This document shows positions 1 through 6,040 of a stretch of DNA of 9,543 nt, piece after piece (position 1 is the stretch's first letter; the number at the start of each line of letters is the position of its first letter). Below the pieces are notes generated by a model that did not search any database, had not been told where the DNA came from, and saw only the letters and a program-made list of their open reading frames with translations. Origin of the DNA: an uncultured Oscillospiraceae bacterium (lineage in GTDB: Bacteria; Bacillota; Clostridia; Oscillospirales; Ruminococcaceae). The position numbers were made by a program, and so were the translations under genes. Location: contig CAKTCT010000067.1 in NCBI GenBank assembly GCA_934539585.1, positions 1-9,543 of the forward strand, in the 5' to 3' direction.

Positions 1-431
1 GCCGAGGTTATCCACAGAATATGCTGGTAGACCTCTGCTAAACGGAAACTTTGCAATTTATGCGGTGTTGCCTTAAGGACCTCCAGGGTGGCGGTCCGGT
101 AGCCGGAAAGCTGCTCAATCTCCCGGCCCAGGTCCTCAATCTCCCCCGGCAGCAGCATGAGCTTGACCAGGTCGGTGGGAGTGGCCGCGCCGTAGTGGTC
201 CATGAGCTCCTGGTTCCGGAAATCCGGGGATTTCACCCCGGCCAGCAGGATGTGGAGCTTAGCGTCGTCCCCGCTGATCTTCCGGATCTCCTCCACCCGG
301 TTATACGAAAGGCTCCGGAGGACGAAAACCACCGGCTCCTCTCCCTTCCGGGAAAGGCGCTTGATCCTGACCTCCCGCTCCTGCACCGGGATCTCTTTTT
401 CCCGGGCAAGAAGAATCTGCAATGCGTCCAT
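1..431 (-). CDS. Phage tail assembly chaperone, XkdN-like (3' end beyond window)
   Basis: Translating the minus strand from the ATG at 431 gives an open frame of 143 codons that leaves the window. Residues 1-120 read as the XkdN/Gp14-type tail assembly chaperone of PBSX-like myophages: a basic IKRLSRKGEE stretch near residues 23-32, KSPDFRNQELMDHYGA at 67-82, TPTDLVKLMLLPGEI at 84-98 and EIEQLSG at 104-110. In this family the protein is made with the tail genes and helps load tail tube or tape measure during assembly; it is cytoplasmic. The start is supported by AGGAGG at 438-443, seven bases upstream, and it begins 12 bases after the sheath stop, so the two are translationally linked. XkdN proteins normally end near the LEVLK at residue 116-120; here the frame continues for 23 unrelated residues in more AT-rich DNA, so the gene may be disrupted near position 75. 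Family call is from remembered motifs, not a search. Confidence 0.72.
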   Translation of the reverse strand, partial: MDALQILLAREKEIPVQEREVRIKRLSRKGEEPVVFVLRSLSYNRVEEIRKISGDDAKLHILLAGVKSPDFRNQELMDHYGAATPTDLVKLMLLPGEIEDLGREIEQLSGYRTATLEVLKATPHKLQSFRLAEVYQHILWITS

Positions 432-443
432 GTTCGTCCTCCT

Positions 444-1232
444 TTACTGGTTCAGCAGGATGGGCAGCTCGATGTCCTCGATGACATCCAGGATGCGGAT
501 GGTGGCTTTCAGGTTGACCACGCTGCCCGTGTCCGCCTGCCGCAGCTCGTCCTCGGTCATGCCGGAAACGTCGAAGCCGTTGGTTTTCAGCCAGGTCCGG
601 TTGGCGTCGGGGTCCATGGCCACCTCCGGGTCCGCCCCCAGGATGCCGTCGGTGGCCAGGCTTTCGAAATACCCCTTGATGGCGCTTAAAAGCAGGCAGC
701 GGTTGTCATAGGAGTTGGGGTACTTTCCGATGAACTGGTCCTCGGCAGTGAGGGTGATGTCCTCCCGGATCAGATCCATGACCTCGATGATCTTGATTTT
801 CTGGTAGGCCGCGCTTTTTCCGGTCAGGGTGGTCAGGCTGTTGACGGCCCGGCCGGTCTTGAACTTCCGCCCGTCGTGCCAGATGATGAACTTCCCGGCC
901 TCCACGGCGGTGTCGGCGTCGGAGCGGCTCAGGCGGGTGGCATCGGTGAGCTCCGGCAGCTCCACATAAGACTTCGTGGGGTCAGCGGTCTCAATGGACT
1001 CGAAGGGCCGGACGACCCGGGAGTACCAGATGTTGGTGCCGCCGATGCGGTCCGCTGTGACCATATCTTCGATCTGGGGCTGCTTGATGACGAAAAACTC
1101 TTTGTAGATGTAGCCTTTTTCGTACCACTCCCGGAGCTTGGTCAGATAAGAGAGGTACAGGGGGTGGGAGGCCCGGGTCATGATCTTTCCGTCCTCGGAG
1201 AGGTAGTTGGGGCCGATGCCGTCTTTTTCCAT
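444..1232 (-). CDS. Chimeric frame: solute-binding protein fragment joined to phage tail sheath C-terminus
   Basis: The 262-residue frame has two unrelated halves. Residues about 102-262 are the C-terminal part of a contractile tail sheath (XkdK-like): AVEAGKFIIWHDG (109-121), GRAVNSLTTLT (127-137), FIGKYPNSYDNRCLL (167-181), ADTGSVVNLKATIRILDVIEDIEL (in two parts, 233-256). Sheath C-terminal domains form the inter-subunit contacts of the contracting tail. Residues about 1-85 instead match the middle of an extracellular solute-binding protein of the long oligosaccharide-binding type: GKIMTRASHPLYLSYL, LREWYEKGYIYKEFF, then a GG-W segment and a DPTKSYVELP strand. They align by eye with residues about 216-297 of the SBP at 2306-3787, but are a different, diverged paralogue. 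The Met at 1232 has no ribosome site and the same frame stays open upstream, so it is not a true start. The XkdN-like gene follows after 12 bases. I regard this as a broken or artificially joined pair, not a working fusion. Confidence 0.75.
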   Translation of the reverse strand: MEKDGIGPNYLSEDGKIMTRASHPLYLSYLTKLREWYEKGYIYKEFFVIKQPQIEDMVTADRIGGTNIWYSRVVRPFESIETADPTKSYVELPELTDATRLSRSDADTAVEAGKFIIWHDGRKFKTGRAVNSLTTLTGKSAAYQKIKIIEVMDLIREDITLTAEDQFIGKYPNSYDNRCLLLSAIKGYFESLATDGILGADPEVAMDPDANRTWLKTNGFDVSGMTEDELRQADTGSVVNLKATIRILDVIEDIELPILLNQ

Positions 1233-1300
1233 GAAGATGCCGGCAGAAGCAGGGGAGTTACAGTCCGGACCAGTATCCCGCCGACTGCGAGAACAAGCTG

Positions 1301-1906
1301 ATGAACGCCATCAACAACGCCGACATCGCCGACGCCACGGAGCAGCTGGACCTTCTGCTGGATACCATTTCCCGGATGCGGTCGCCAATCTTTCTCCAGA
1401 ACTTTATCAGCAGCTTTATCCGCCGGCTCAGCGAGCTGCTGGTGAAATCGGGGAAGCAGCCGGAAAAAATCCTGGACCGGCAAACTTTGGAGCGGCTTTA
1501 CCTCCCGGAGACCTACCACGATGATCTGCGGAGCTACTTCATTGAAGTCATTACTGCGGTGATCCATGCCACCAACTCCTCCTCGGAGCAGCGGATGGAG
1601 CAGTATTATGCCGGGATTCTGGCGTATATCCAGGAGCACTATGCCGAGGACCTGTCCCTGGGGGACGTCAGCGAGCACCTTTCGATCAGCAAGAACTACG
1701 TCAACGTGGTGATCCGGGCCTGCGCGGACATGACCTTCGTGCAGCTTCTCACCAAAATCCGCATCGACACCGCCTGCGACCTGCTGAAAACGCGGAATTA
1801 CACCATCAACGAGGTATCGGAAAAGGTGGGGTTCAACAGTCCCCGGTACTTTATCCAGGTTTTTAAGCGGCAGATGGGCGTGACGCCTGGGCAGTTCCTC
1901 TTTTAG
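1301..1906 (+). CDS. AraC-family regulator, C-terminal part (N-terminus missing)
   Basis: The C-terminal 100 residues are a typical AraC/XylS double helix-turn-helix: first helix-turn-helix near residues 118-138 (LSLGDVSEHLSISKNYVNVV) and second near 169-191, ending with the family signature VGFNSPRYFIQVFKRQMGVTP. The ATG at 1301 is internal: the same frame is open back to a stop at 1232-1234, and the residues just before it (YPADCENKLMNAINNAD) resemble the linker that precedes the DNA-binding domain in large AraC regulators of the two-component/YesN or membrane-sensor type, usually 500-780 residues. No ribosome site precedes 1301. The sensor half is therefore absent, cut at about 1235-1262 where a divergently oriented SBP fragment begins. 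Such regulators usually sit beside SBP transport genes, as here. A strong terminator follows at 1928-1990. DNA-binding function is certain for the family; the gene as it stands is probably a fragment. Confidence 0.8.
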   Translation: MNAINNADIADATEQLDLLLDTISRMRSPIFLQNFISSFIRRLSELLVKSGKQPEKILDRQTLERLYLPETYHDDLRSYFIEVITAVIHATNSSSEQRMEQYYAGILAYIQEHYAEDLSLGDVSEHLSISKNYVNVVIRACADMTFVQLLTKIRIDTACDLLKTRNYTINEVSEKVGFNSPRYFIQVFKRQMGVTPGQFLF

Positions 1907-1927
1907 GGGCTGCTCCTTTGGAAAAAG

Positions 1928-1990
1928 AAACCGTCGAATCCGAAGATTTTTCCTGAAAGCGTCAGGGGAGAGCTTCGGATCCGGCGGTTT
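1928..1990 (+). terminator. Rho-independent terminator after the AraC fragment
   Basis: An 18-base arm at 1928-1945 pairs with 1973-1990, with one U-G wobble and one A-C mismatch. The loop contains a small inner stem (1952-1956 with 1962-1966). The 3' arm runs into TTTTT at 1988-1992 and then a further T run. A-rich sequence before the 5' arm means it could also stop transcription on the other strand. Confidence 0.8.
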
Positions 1991-2274
1991 TTGTCGTTTT
2001 GGAGAAGAAGCGGGACAGCCAATTTATCGGAGCGGGACATTTTTTCGGTTCCGGGAATCCGGGGCGGAAAACCGGGGAAATCGGGCGTCAGGGGAGGCTT
2101 TTTCCGGAAATCCGGGCGGGAAAGGGGGACTTTTTGCCAAAGGAAGCGGATGGACGGGAAAGAGCGGGGATAATTTTTTCGGGAAAAAGGCAGCCGGACA
2201 ATCGTTCCGGGAGGTACACTTTTTCGGGGAGGGGGGATTTCCCAAAGAAACGTCCCCGGCAGAAAAACAAACCC
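1991..2274. other. Non-coding G/T-tract-rich intergenic stretch
   Basis: No frame here looks like protein. The sequence is dominated by GGGGA/GGGAAA blocks and short T runs, with a loosely repeated unit in which GGGA or GGTA is followed within a few bases by TTTTT and often CGG (T runs at 2040, 2131, 2174 and 2220, plus one at 2098). Spacing is irregular (about 33-58 bases), so this is not a CRISPR or regular tandem repeat. It probably represents an untranslated control or decayed region before the promoter at 2275. Confidence 0.5.
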
Positions 2275-2303
2275 TTGATTTGCGGCGGGGAATCCCGTAT
2301 GCT
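2275..2303 (+). promoter_or_regulatory. Sigma-A-type promoter upstream of the SBP gene
   Basis: TTGATT at 2275-2280 and TATGCT at 2298-2303 are separated by exactly 17 bases. The position suits a promoter for the SBP and URO-D genes downstream. However, no ribosome site with a usable start follows in the SBP frame before about 2390, so the leader and first codons are missing. Confidence 0.6.
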
Positions 2304-2305
2304 GT

Positions 2306-3787
2306 ATGTGTGATTTCGCTGGAAATCCTGCTGGGACGGCTGAAAATGTTGGGCGTTCTGACGGGTGCTCTGCGGGTCGCAAATCATATGAAGAACAGAC
2401 CAACGTTCATATCAACTGGATCTCCATCGAAAGCGCCGATGCGACCACCGCGTTCAACCTGACCCTGGCCAGCCACGACTATCCCGACGTGTACGCCTGC
2501 CGGTTCTCCACCAGCGAGATCATGATGTGCGCCGACGATAACGTTCTGCTGCCGCTGAACGACCTCATCGACGACTATGCTCCCAACCTCAAGCAGAAAT
2601 GGGAGGAAAATCCCAGCTTCGTGAAGTATATGACCGCGCCGGACGGCAACGTCTACACCTTCTTTGACGCGGACACCGGCACCCATCTGCTGGCCGAGAA
2701 CAAGATGTTCGTGTACAAGCCCTGGTTGGATAAGCTGGGACTGGACGTTCCGGAGACCACCGAGGAATTCAAGGATATGCTCATTGCCTTCCGGGACCAG
2801 GACCCCAACGGAAACGGCAAGAAGGACGAGATTCCCTACCTGTCCTGGATGGGCTGGGGCGGTTCTTCTCCCTTCGGCTACATGATCGATCCCTTTGAGC
2901 TGTCCACCGACTTCTTCAAAGAGGCTGACGGCACCGTGGTCTACAAACGCAACACCGACGGCTTCCGCGACGGCCTGGCCTACATGCGGGACCTCTATGC
3001 CGAAGGGCTGATCACCGAGGAGACCTTCGTTCAGGATATGACCCAGCTGTACTCCGTGGTTGCGGCGACGGATGAGAGCAGCGTTGTGGTGGGCTGCTCC
3101 TCCGGTATCTGGCAGGGCATGTTCTGCGACAACACCGGCGTCAACCAGCAGAGCGAATACATCGCCATTCCTCCTCTGAAGGGGCCCACCGGTCTGCGTC
3201 AGACGGCTACCACCTGCCCTGACGGCATTTACACCTTCTTCCAGAATGACTGCGCCATCACCAAGGAGTGCAAGTACCCCGAAGTCGCTGTGGATTACTG
3301 GCTGGGTGAGGAAGCGACCTGGATCCAGTACTACGGCTGGGAAGAAGGCGTTGACTACGAGGTCCTGGACGAGCCCAGCGTTCGCGGCGACGCGAAATCC
3401 TACCGGATGCTCTTTAACGCCAACCCTGTGCAGAACACCAACTGGCTGAACACCGTTATTCCGCGCTGCGACTTCTATGACGTCCGGTTCTCCATGACCT
3501 ACGACCCCACCAACATCGACACCCTGCTGTGGCAGGTGGCCCAGCCCTACAACGACTACCTGGTCTACACCGGCAAGCCTTTGGTCAGCTGGAGCTCCGA
3601 CAGCGCCCTGGCAGAACAGCAGAGCAACTACCGGACGCTGATCAACGAGTACGTCAAGGAAAACGAGGTGGCCTTCGTCATCGGCACCCGGAATCTGGAT
3701 ACCGAATGGGAAGCCTACAAGCAGGAGCTGCTGGATCTGGGACTGGAAGAATACACCAAGATCATGCAGGAAGTTTACAATCAGTAA
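2306..3787 (+). CDS. ABC transporter extracellular solute-binding protein, 5'-truncated
   Basis: From about position 2384 onward (SYEEQTNVHINW) the product is a family 1-type oligosaccharide-binding protein of the long LplA/YtcQ kind found in Firmicutes: an early FNLTLASHDYPDV segment, NDLIDDYAPNLKQKW, the hinge-region LDVPETTEEFKDML, the DPNGNGKKDEIP loop typical of this family, and a C-terminal EWEAYKQELLDLGLEEYTKIMQEVYN. Such proteins are lipid-anchored outside the membrane and hand sugars to a two-permease ABC importer. Here the N-terminus is wrong: there is no signal peptide, no lipobox cysteine, and the first roughly 25 residues encoded from ATG 2306 look like random translation. ATG 2306 lies only three bases after the -10 box and has no ribosome site; no other plausible start exists in frame before residue 70 or so. 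The true start and perhaps 50-70 residues are lost. No permease genes are in the window. The URO-D gene follows 119 bases downstream. Confidence 0.82.
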   Translation: MCDFAGNPAGTAENVGRSDGCSAGRKSYEEQTNVHINWISIESADATTAFNLTLASHDYPDVYACRFSTSEIMMCADDNVLLPLNDLIDDYAPNLKQKWEENPSFVKYMTAPDGNVYTFFDADTGTHLLAENKMFVYKPWLDKLGLDVPETTEEFKDMLIAFRDQDPNGNGKKDEIPYLSWMGWGGSSPFGYMIDPFELSTDFFKEADGTVVYKRNTDGFRDGLAYMRDLYAEGLITEETFVQDMTQLYSVVAATDESSVVVGCSSGIWQGMFCDNTGVNQQSEYIAIPPLKGPTGLRQTATTCPDGIYTFFQNDCAITKECKYPEVAVDYWLGEEATWIQYYGWEEGVDYEVLDEPSVRGDAKSYRMLFNANPVQNTNWLNTVIPRCDFYDVRFSMTYDPTNIDTLLWQVAQPYNDYLVYTGKPLVSWSSDSALAEQQSNYRTLINEYVKENEVAFVIGTRNLDTEWEAYKQELLDLGLEEYTKIMQEVYNQ

Positions 3788-3799
3788 TCGCGTCCTTTC

Positions 3800-3830
3800 A
3801 AAGCCGGGGGTCATACAGGCTCCCGGCTTT
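3800..3830 (+). terminator. Hairpin with short T run after the SBP gene
   Basis: AAAGCCGGGGG (3800-3810) pairs with CTCCCGGCTTT (3820-3830) through one G-U wobble, with a nine-base loop. The following T run is short (TTTT then CC), so it is likely a leaky terminator that lets some transcripts continue into the URO-D gene. Confidence 0.65.
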
Positions 3831-3843
3831 TCCTTAAACAGGG

Positions 3844-3863
3844 CCGCCGGAGGAGTCCGGCGG
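3844..3863 (+). repeat. GC-rich inverted repeat in the leader of the URO-D gene
   Basis: CCGCCGGA (3844-3851) and TCCGGCGG (3856-3863) form a perfect eight-base stem with a GGAG tetraloop. There is no T run, so it is not a terminator. It could protect the 5' end of the downstream message, mark a processing site, or be an operator. The loop GGAG resembles a ribosome site but no start codon follows it. Confidence 0.45.
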
Positions 3864-3906
3864 GAAGGCATCAACGGCGGCGGCGCGCCGCAGGAGAGGA
3901 AATAGC

Positions 3907-4911
3907 ATGACAAATCGCGAGCGGTTTCTGGCCGCTTTGAACGGGAGTCCCCAGGAGCGTCTGCCCATGGTCGAATGGGCGGACTGGTGGGACAAAACTG
4001 TCAGACGCTGGGAAGGAGAAGGACTTCCGGCGGGACTCAAGAACCCGGAGATCATCGCCTACTGGAATCTGGACCCCATGCTCCAGTACTGGCTGCGATC
4101 GGCGGGGGAGGGATGCCCGCGGCCCAAGGAACACGGGCTGGGGATCATCGAGGACGAGGCGGGTTACGAAGCGGTCCGTCCGTATCTGTACCAGGACAAA
4201 TCCATCGCCCGGATGGTGGAGTGGACCAAGCAAGTAAAGCCCCGCCACGACAGCGGCGAGGCCGTGGTGTGGAACACCTTCAAGGGCTTTTTCTGGTTCC
4301 CCCGGACGCTGTTCGGGATCGAGCCCCATTTGTACGCCTTTTACGACTATCCGGAGCTGATGCATCAGATCAACCAGGACCAGTGCGACTTCTGCATCCG
4401 GGCCATCCATGCGGTGTGCCAGGTGTTTGCGCCGGATTTCATCACCATTGCGGAGGATATGTCCTACAATCACGGGCCCATGCTGTCCAAGGCGCTGTTT
4501 GACGAGTTTCTGGCGCCCTACTACCGGCCGGTGGTGCCGGTGCTGAAGGATTACGGCGTTTCCATTCTCATCGATTCCGACGGGCAGGTGGATTCCATGA
4601 TCCCCTGGCTGGAAGCCTGCGGCATTGAGGGCATCCTTCCTCTGGAGCACCAGGCGGGAGTCGATGTGGAGCGAATCCGCAGGGAGCACCCCGATTGGAA
4701 GATGCTGGGCGCTTTCGACAAGATGATCATGCATCTGGGAGAGGACGCCATGCGGCAGGAGTTCGAACGGCTGCTGCCGGTGATGCGTTCGGGGCGGTTC
4801 ATCCCCGCGGTGGACCACCAGACGCCTCCGGACGTCTCTTTGGAAAACTACCGGATTTACCGCCGGCTTTATGAGGAATATGCGAGGAAGGCGGTTCAGC
4901 CGGAGGGTTGA
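3907..4911 (+). CDS. Uroporphyrinogen decarboxylase (URO-D) family protein, non-haem subgroup
   Basis: The 334-residue product is a complete URO-D/MtaA-superfamily TIM-barrel protein. It opens with MTNRERFLAALNG, the usual N-terminus, and carries EDMSYNHGPMLSKALFDEFL (183-202) followed by APYYRPVV, then LIDSDGQVDSMIPWLEACGI (221-240), GILPLEHQAGVDV (242-254), and AVDHQTPPDVSLENY (301-315). Superfamily members include true haem-pathway decarboxylases and corrinoid:coenzyme methyltransferases. At the strand where MtaA-type methyltransferases have the zinc ligands His-x-Cys, this protein has D223-S-D-G226, so a zinc-thiolate methyltransferase is unlikely. It belongs to the subgroup commonly beside SBP and AraC genes in Firmicutes, whose reaction is not established. 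Start ATG 3907 is supported by AGGAG at 3892-3896, ten bases upstream. It lies 119 bases after the SBP, behind a leaky terminator and a hairpin. Confidence 0.85.
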   Translation: MTNRERFLAALNGSPQERLPMVEWADWWDKTVRRWEGEGLPAGLKNPEIIAYWNLDPMLQYWLRSAGEGCPRPKEHGLGIIEDEAGYEAVRPYLYQDKSIARMVEWTKQVKPRHDSGEAVVWNTFKGFFWFPRTLFGIEPHLYAFYDYPELMHQINQDQCDFCIRAIHAVCQVFAPDFITIAEDMSYNHGPMLSKALFDEFLAPYYRPVVPVLKDYGVSILIDSDGQVDSMIPWLEACGIEGILPLEHQAGVDVERIRREHPDWKMLGAFDKMIMHLGEDAMRQEFERLLPVMRSGRFIPAVDHQTPPDVSLENYRIYRRLYEEYARKAVQPEG

Positions 4912-4941
4912 GGCGGAGCTTCTTCGTTCAAAATCGAAAAC

Positions 4942-4978
4942 CGGCAGCCCTGGGGAGTGAAAGTTCCTGGGGCCGCCG
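4942..4978. terminator. Bidirectional terminator between convergent genes
   Basis: A 15-base arm (4942-4956) pairs with 4964-4978 with three wobbles and one mismatch around a seven-base loop. AAAATCGAAAA lies before it and ATTTATTGCATTTT after it, giving weak U tracts for both directions. It sits between the stop of the URO-D gene (4911) and the stop of the AraC gene (4981). Confidence 0.65.
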
Positions 4979-4980
4979 AT

Positions 4981-5853
4981 TTATTGCATTTTCGTGGTCT
5001 GCCGGTACTGGGACGGGGTTATTTCCATGATCTGTTTGAAGCTGCGGGTGAAGTAGTTGGCGTCGGGGAAGCCGGTCCGGGCGGCGACCTCCGACAGGGG
5101 GAGGGACGGGTCCTGGCGGATCAGGGCCGCGGCCTGCTGGATGCGGAAGGTCTGGATATACTTCTGGGGGGTGGCGCCCAAAAGCCGCTTGAACAGGCGG
5201 ATGAAGTGGTTCACGCTGATATGGAGGGCGTCGGCGATGCCGCTGACGGTGAGCTTTTTGTCAAAGTGCCGGCGGATGTAGAACAGCGCTTCCCGGACGG
5301 TTTCGTTCTGGGTCGCCAGGTGGTTCTGGATGGGGGTGTAAGCCTGCTCCTGCCGCAGGATGTCCAGGATGGTGAGAAGGGAAATCTGGATGGGCAAGGC
5401 GTTTTCCTCCGGGGTGCGGCCAAGGTGGAGGAGGCGGCGGATCAGGGCCAGAATCTCCTGCTGCCAGGGGGTTGCGCCGGTGAGCTTCTGGGTCAGGGAG
5501 AAGCGCTGGGGTGGAATCTCCTCATAGAACTGCCGGCAGGCGGGGTTGGTGTCCGAGGGAAACAGGAACTTTTTCCCGAACAGGATGCCCTGGTAAGAGC
5601 CGCAGGGCTGGGCGGGCTCCAGGAAGGCGTGGATGCTGTACTGGTCCAGGAACAGCGCCTCCCCGGGGCGGAGCCAGTAGTCCGCACCGCCGGCCAGGTA
5701 ATGGAAGGAGCCTTTGGGGACGTAGATGATCTCGTACTCCCCGTGGTAGTGGACATCGAAGTGGTCCGCTCTCTGGGGGTCGTGGCGGTAGAAGGCGTAG
5801 GTGAAGGAATCTGTTCCGCGCAGGGCGAGTTCCGGGTTGTTGGGCTCTGACAA
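4981..5853 (-). CDS. AraC-family regulator with N-terminal cupin sensor
   Basis: The 290-residue product has the full two-domain layout of AraC/RhaS-type sugar regulators. Residues about 30-90 form a cupin with the characteristic HFDVHYHGEYEIIYVPKG (31-48) and LRPGEALFLDQYSIHA (61-76), likely binding a small ligand or metal with the paired histidines. Residues about 190-287 form the double helix-turn-helix, with LTVSGIADALHISVNHFIRL (201-220) and SEVAARTGFPDANYFTRSFK (254-273), ending TPSQYR. The start is TTG at 5851-5853, fixed by a perfect AAGGAGG at 5861-5867 seven bases upstream; there is no better ATG. It is transcribed away from the URO-D-like gene at 6041 and probably controls that gene and perhaps the rhamnosidase, using the repeats at 5936-5995. 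The ligand cannot be read from the sequence; a sugar released from the GH78 substrate is a fair guess. Confidence 0.9.
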   Translation of the reverse strand: MSEPNNPELALRGTDSFTYAFYRHDPQRADHFDVHYHGEYEIIYVPKGSFHYLAGGADYWLRPGEALFLDQYSIHAFLEPAQPCGSYQGILFGKKFLFPSDTNPACRQFYEEIPPQRFSLTQKLTGATPWQQEILALIRRLLHLGRTPEENALPIQISLLTILDILRQEQAYTPIQNHLATQNETVREALFYIRRHFDKKLTVSGIADALHISVNHFIRLFKRLLGATPQKYIQTFRIQQAAALIRQDPSLPLSEVAARTGFPDANYFTRSFKQIMEITPSQYRQTTKMQ

Positions 5854-5886
5854 GAGACCGCCTCCTTAAAAGGTGCTGCTGTTCCT

Positions 5887-5916
5887 ATTGTATCACGGCC
5901 GCTCCGGAAAAAGCAA
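5887..5916 (-). promoter_or_regulatory. Promoter of the cupin-AraC gene
   Basis: On the minus strand, TTGCTT (5911-5916) and TACAAT (5887-5892) are 18 bases apart, and the -10 is preceded by TGA, an extended -10 motif. It lies about 20 bases before the AAGGAGG ribosome site of the regulator. Confidence 0.65.
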
Positions 5917-5935
5917 GGGCGTTTTGCCTTGGAAT

Positions 5936-5964
5936 GGTGATTTTGTGCTGGTAAAAGGGTGATA
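5936..5964 (+). promoter_or_regulatory. Candidate AraC operator: direct repeat 22 bases apart
   Basis: GGTGAT occurs at 5936-5941 and again at 5958-5963, a spacing of 22 bases (about two helical turns), each followed by T/A-rich bases. A related GTGATAT lies at 5991, over the -10 of the next promoter. Direct half-sites about 21-22 bases apart just upstream of a promoter with a poor -35 are typical of AraC-family activators. Binding by the neighbouring regulator is inferred. Confidence 0.45.
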
Positions 5965-5991
5965 TTCTTCTAACGTTCCGGTGGTGGAGTG

Positions 5992-6000
5992 TGATATATT
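5992..6000 (+). promoter_or_regulatory. Extended -10 promoter of the second URO-D-like gene
   Basis: TGA precedes TATATT (5995-6000), forming an extended -10. Seventeen bases upstream there is only AACGTT, which does not resemble TTGACA. The start codon lies 41 bases downstream. The missing -35 fits a promoter that needs an activator. Confidence 0.55.
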
Positions 6001-6040
6001 GAAGATATCAACACAGGCGAGTCAAAAGGAGTGTAAGCGC

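Noticed and set aside
444..1232. A novel phage-derived contractile injection or anti-phage fusion protein
   Set aside because: The N-terminal part lacks a start signal, is an incomplete piece of an SBP domain, and is adjacent to a second broken join, so a functional fusion is not supported.
1991..2274. CRISPR array or tandem repeat
   Set aside because: Units are short, degenerate and irregularly spaced, without constant repeats and unique spacers.
2384..3913. Long minus-strand open frame of about 509 codons opposite the SBP gene
   Set aside because: It is rich in valine, glycine and histidine with no domain logic, and mirrors the SBP codons; the plus strand has clear family motifs. High G/C at third positions makes such antisense frames common.
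3871..4818. Minus-strand frame opposite the URO-D gene
   Set aside because: The plus strand has a complete URO-D protein with a good ribosome site; the antisense translation shows no family features.
5981..6040. Upstream ATG as start of the second URO-D-like gene
   Set aside because: The extra 20 codons overlap the extended -10 box and have no ribosome site; ATG 6041 has AGGAG at ideal spacing.
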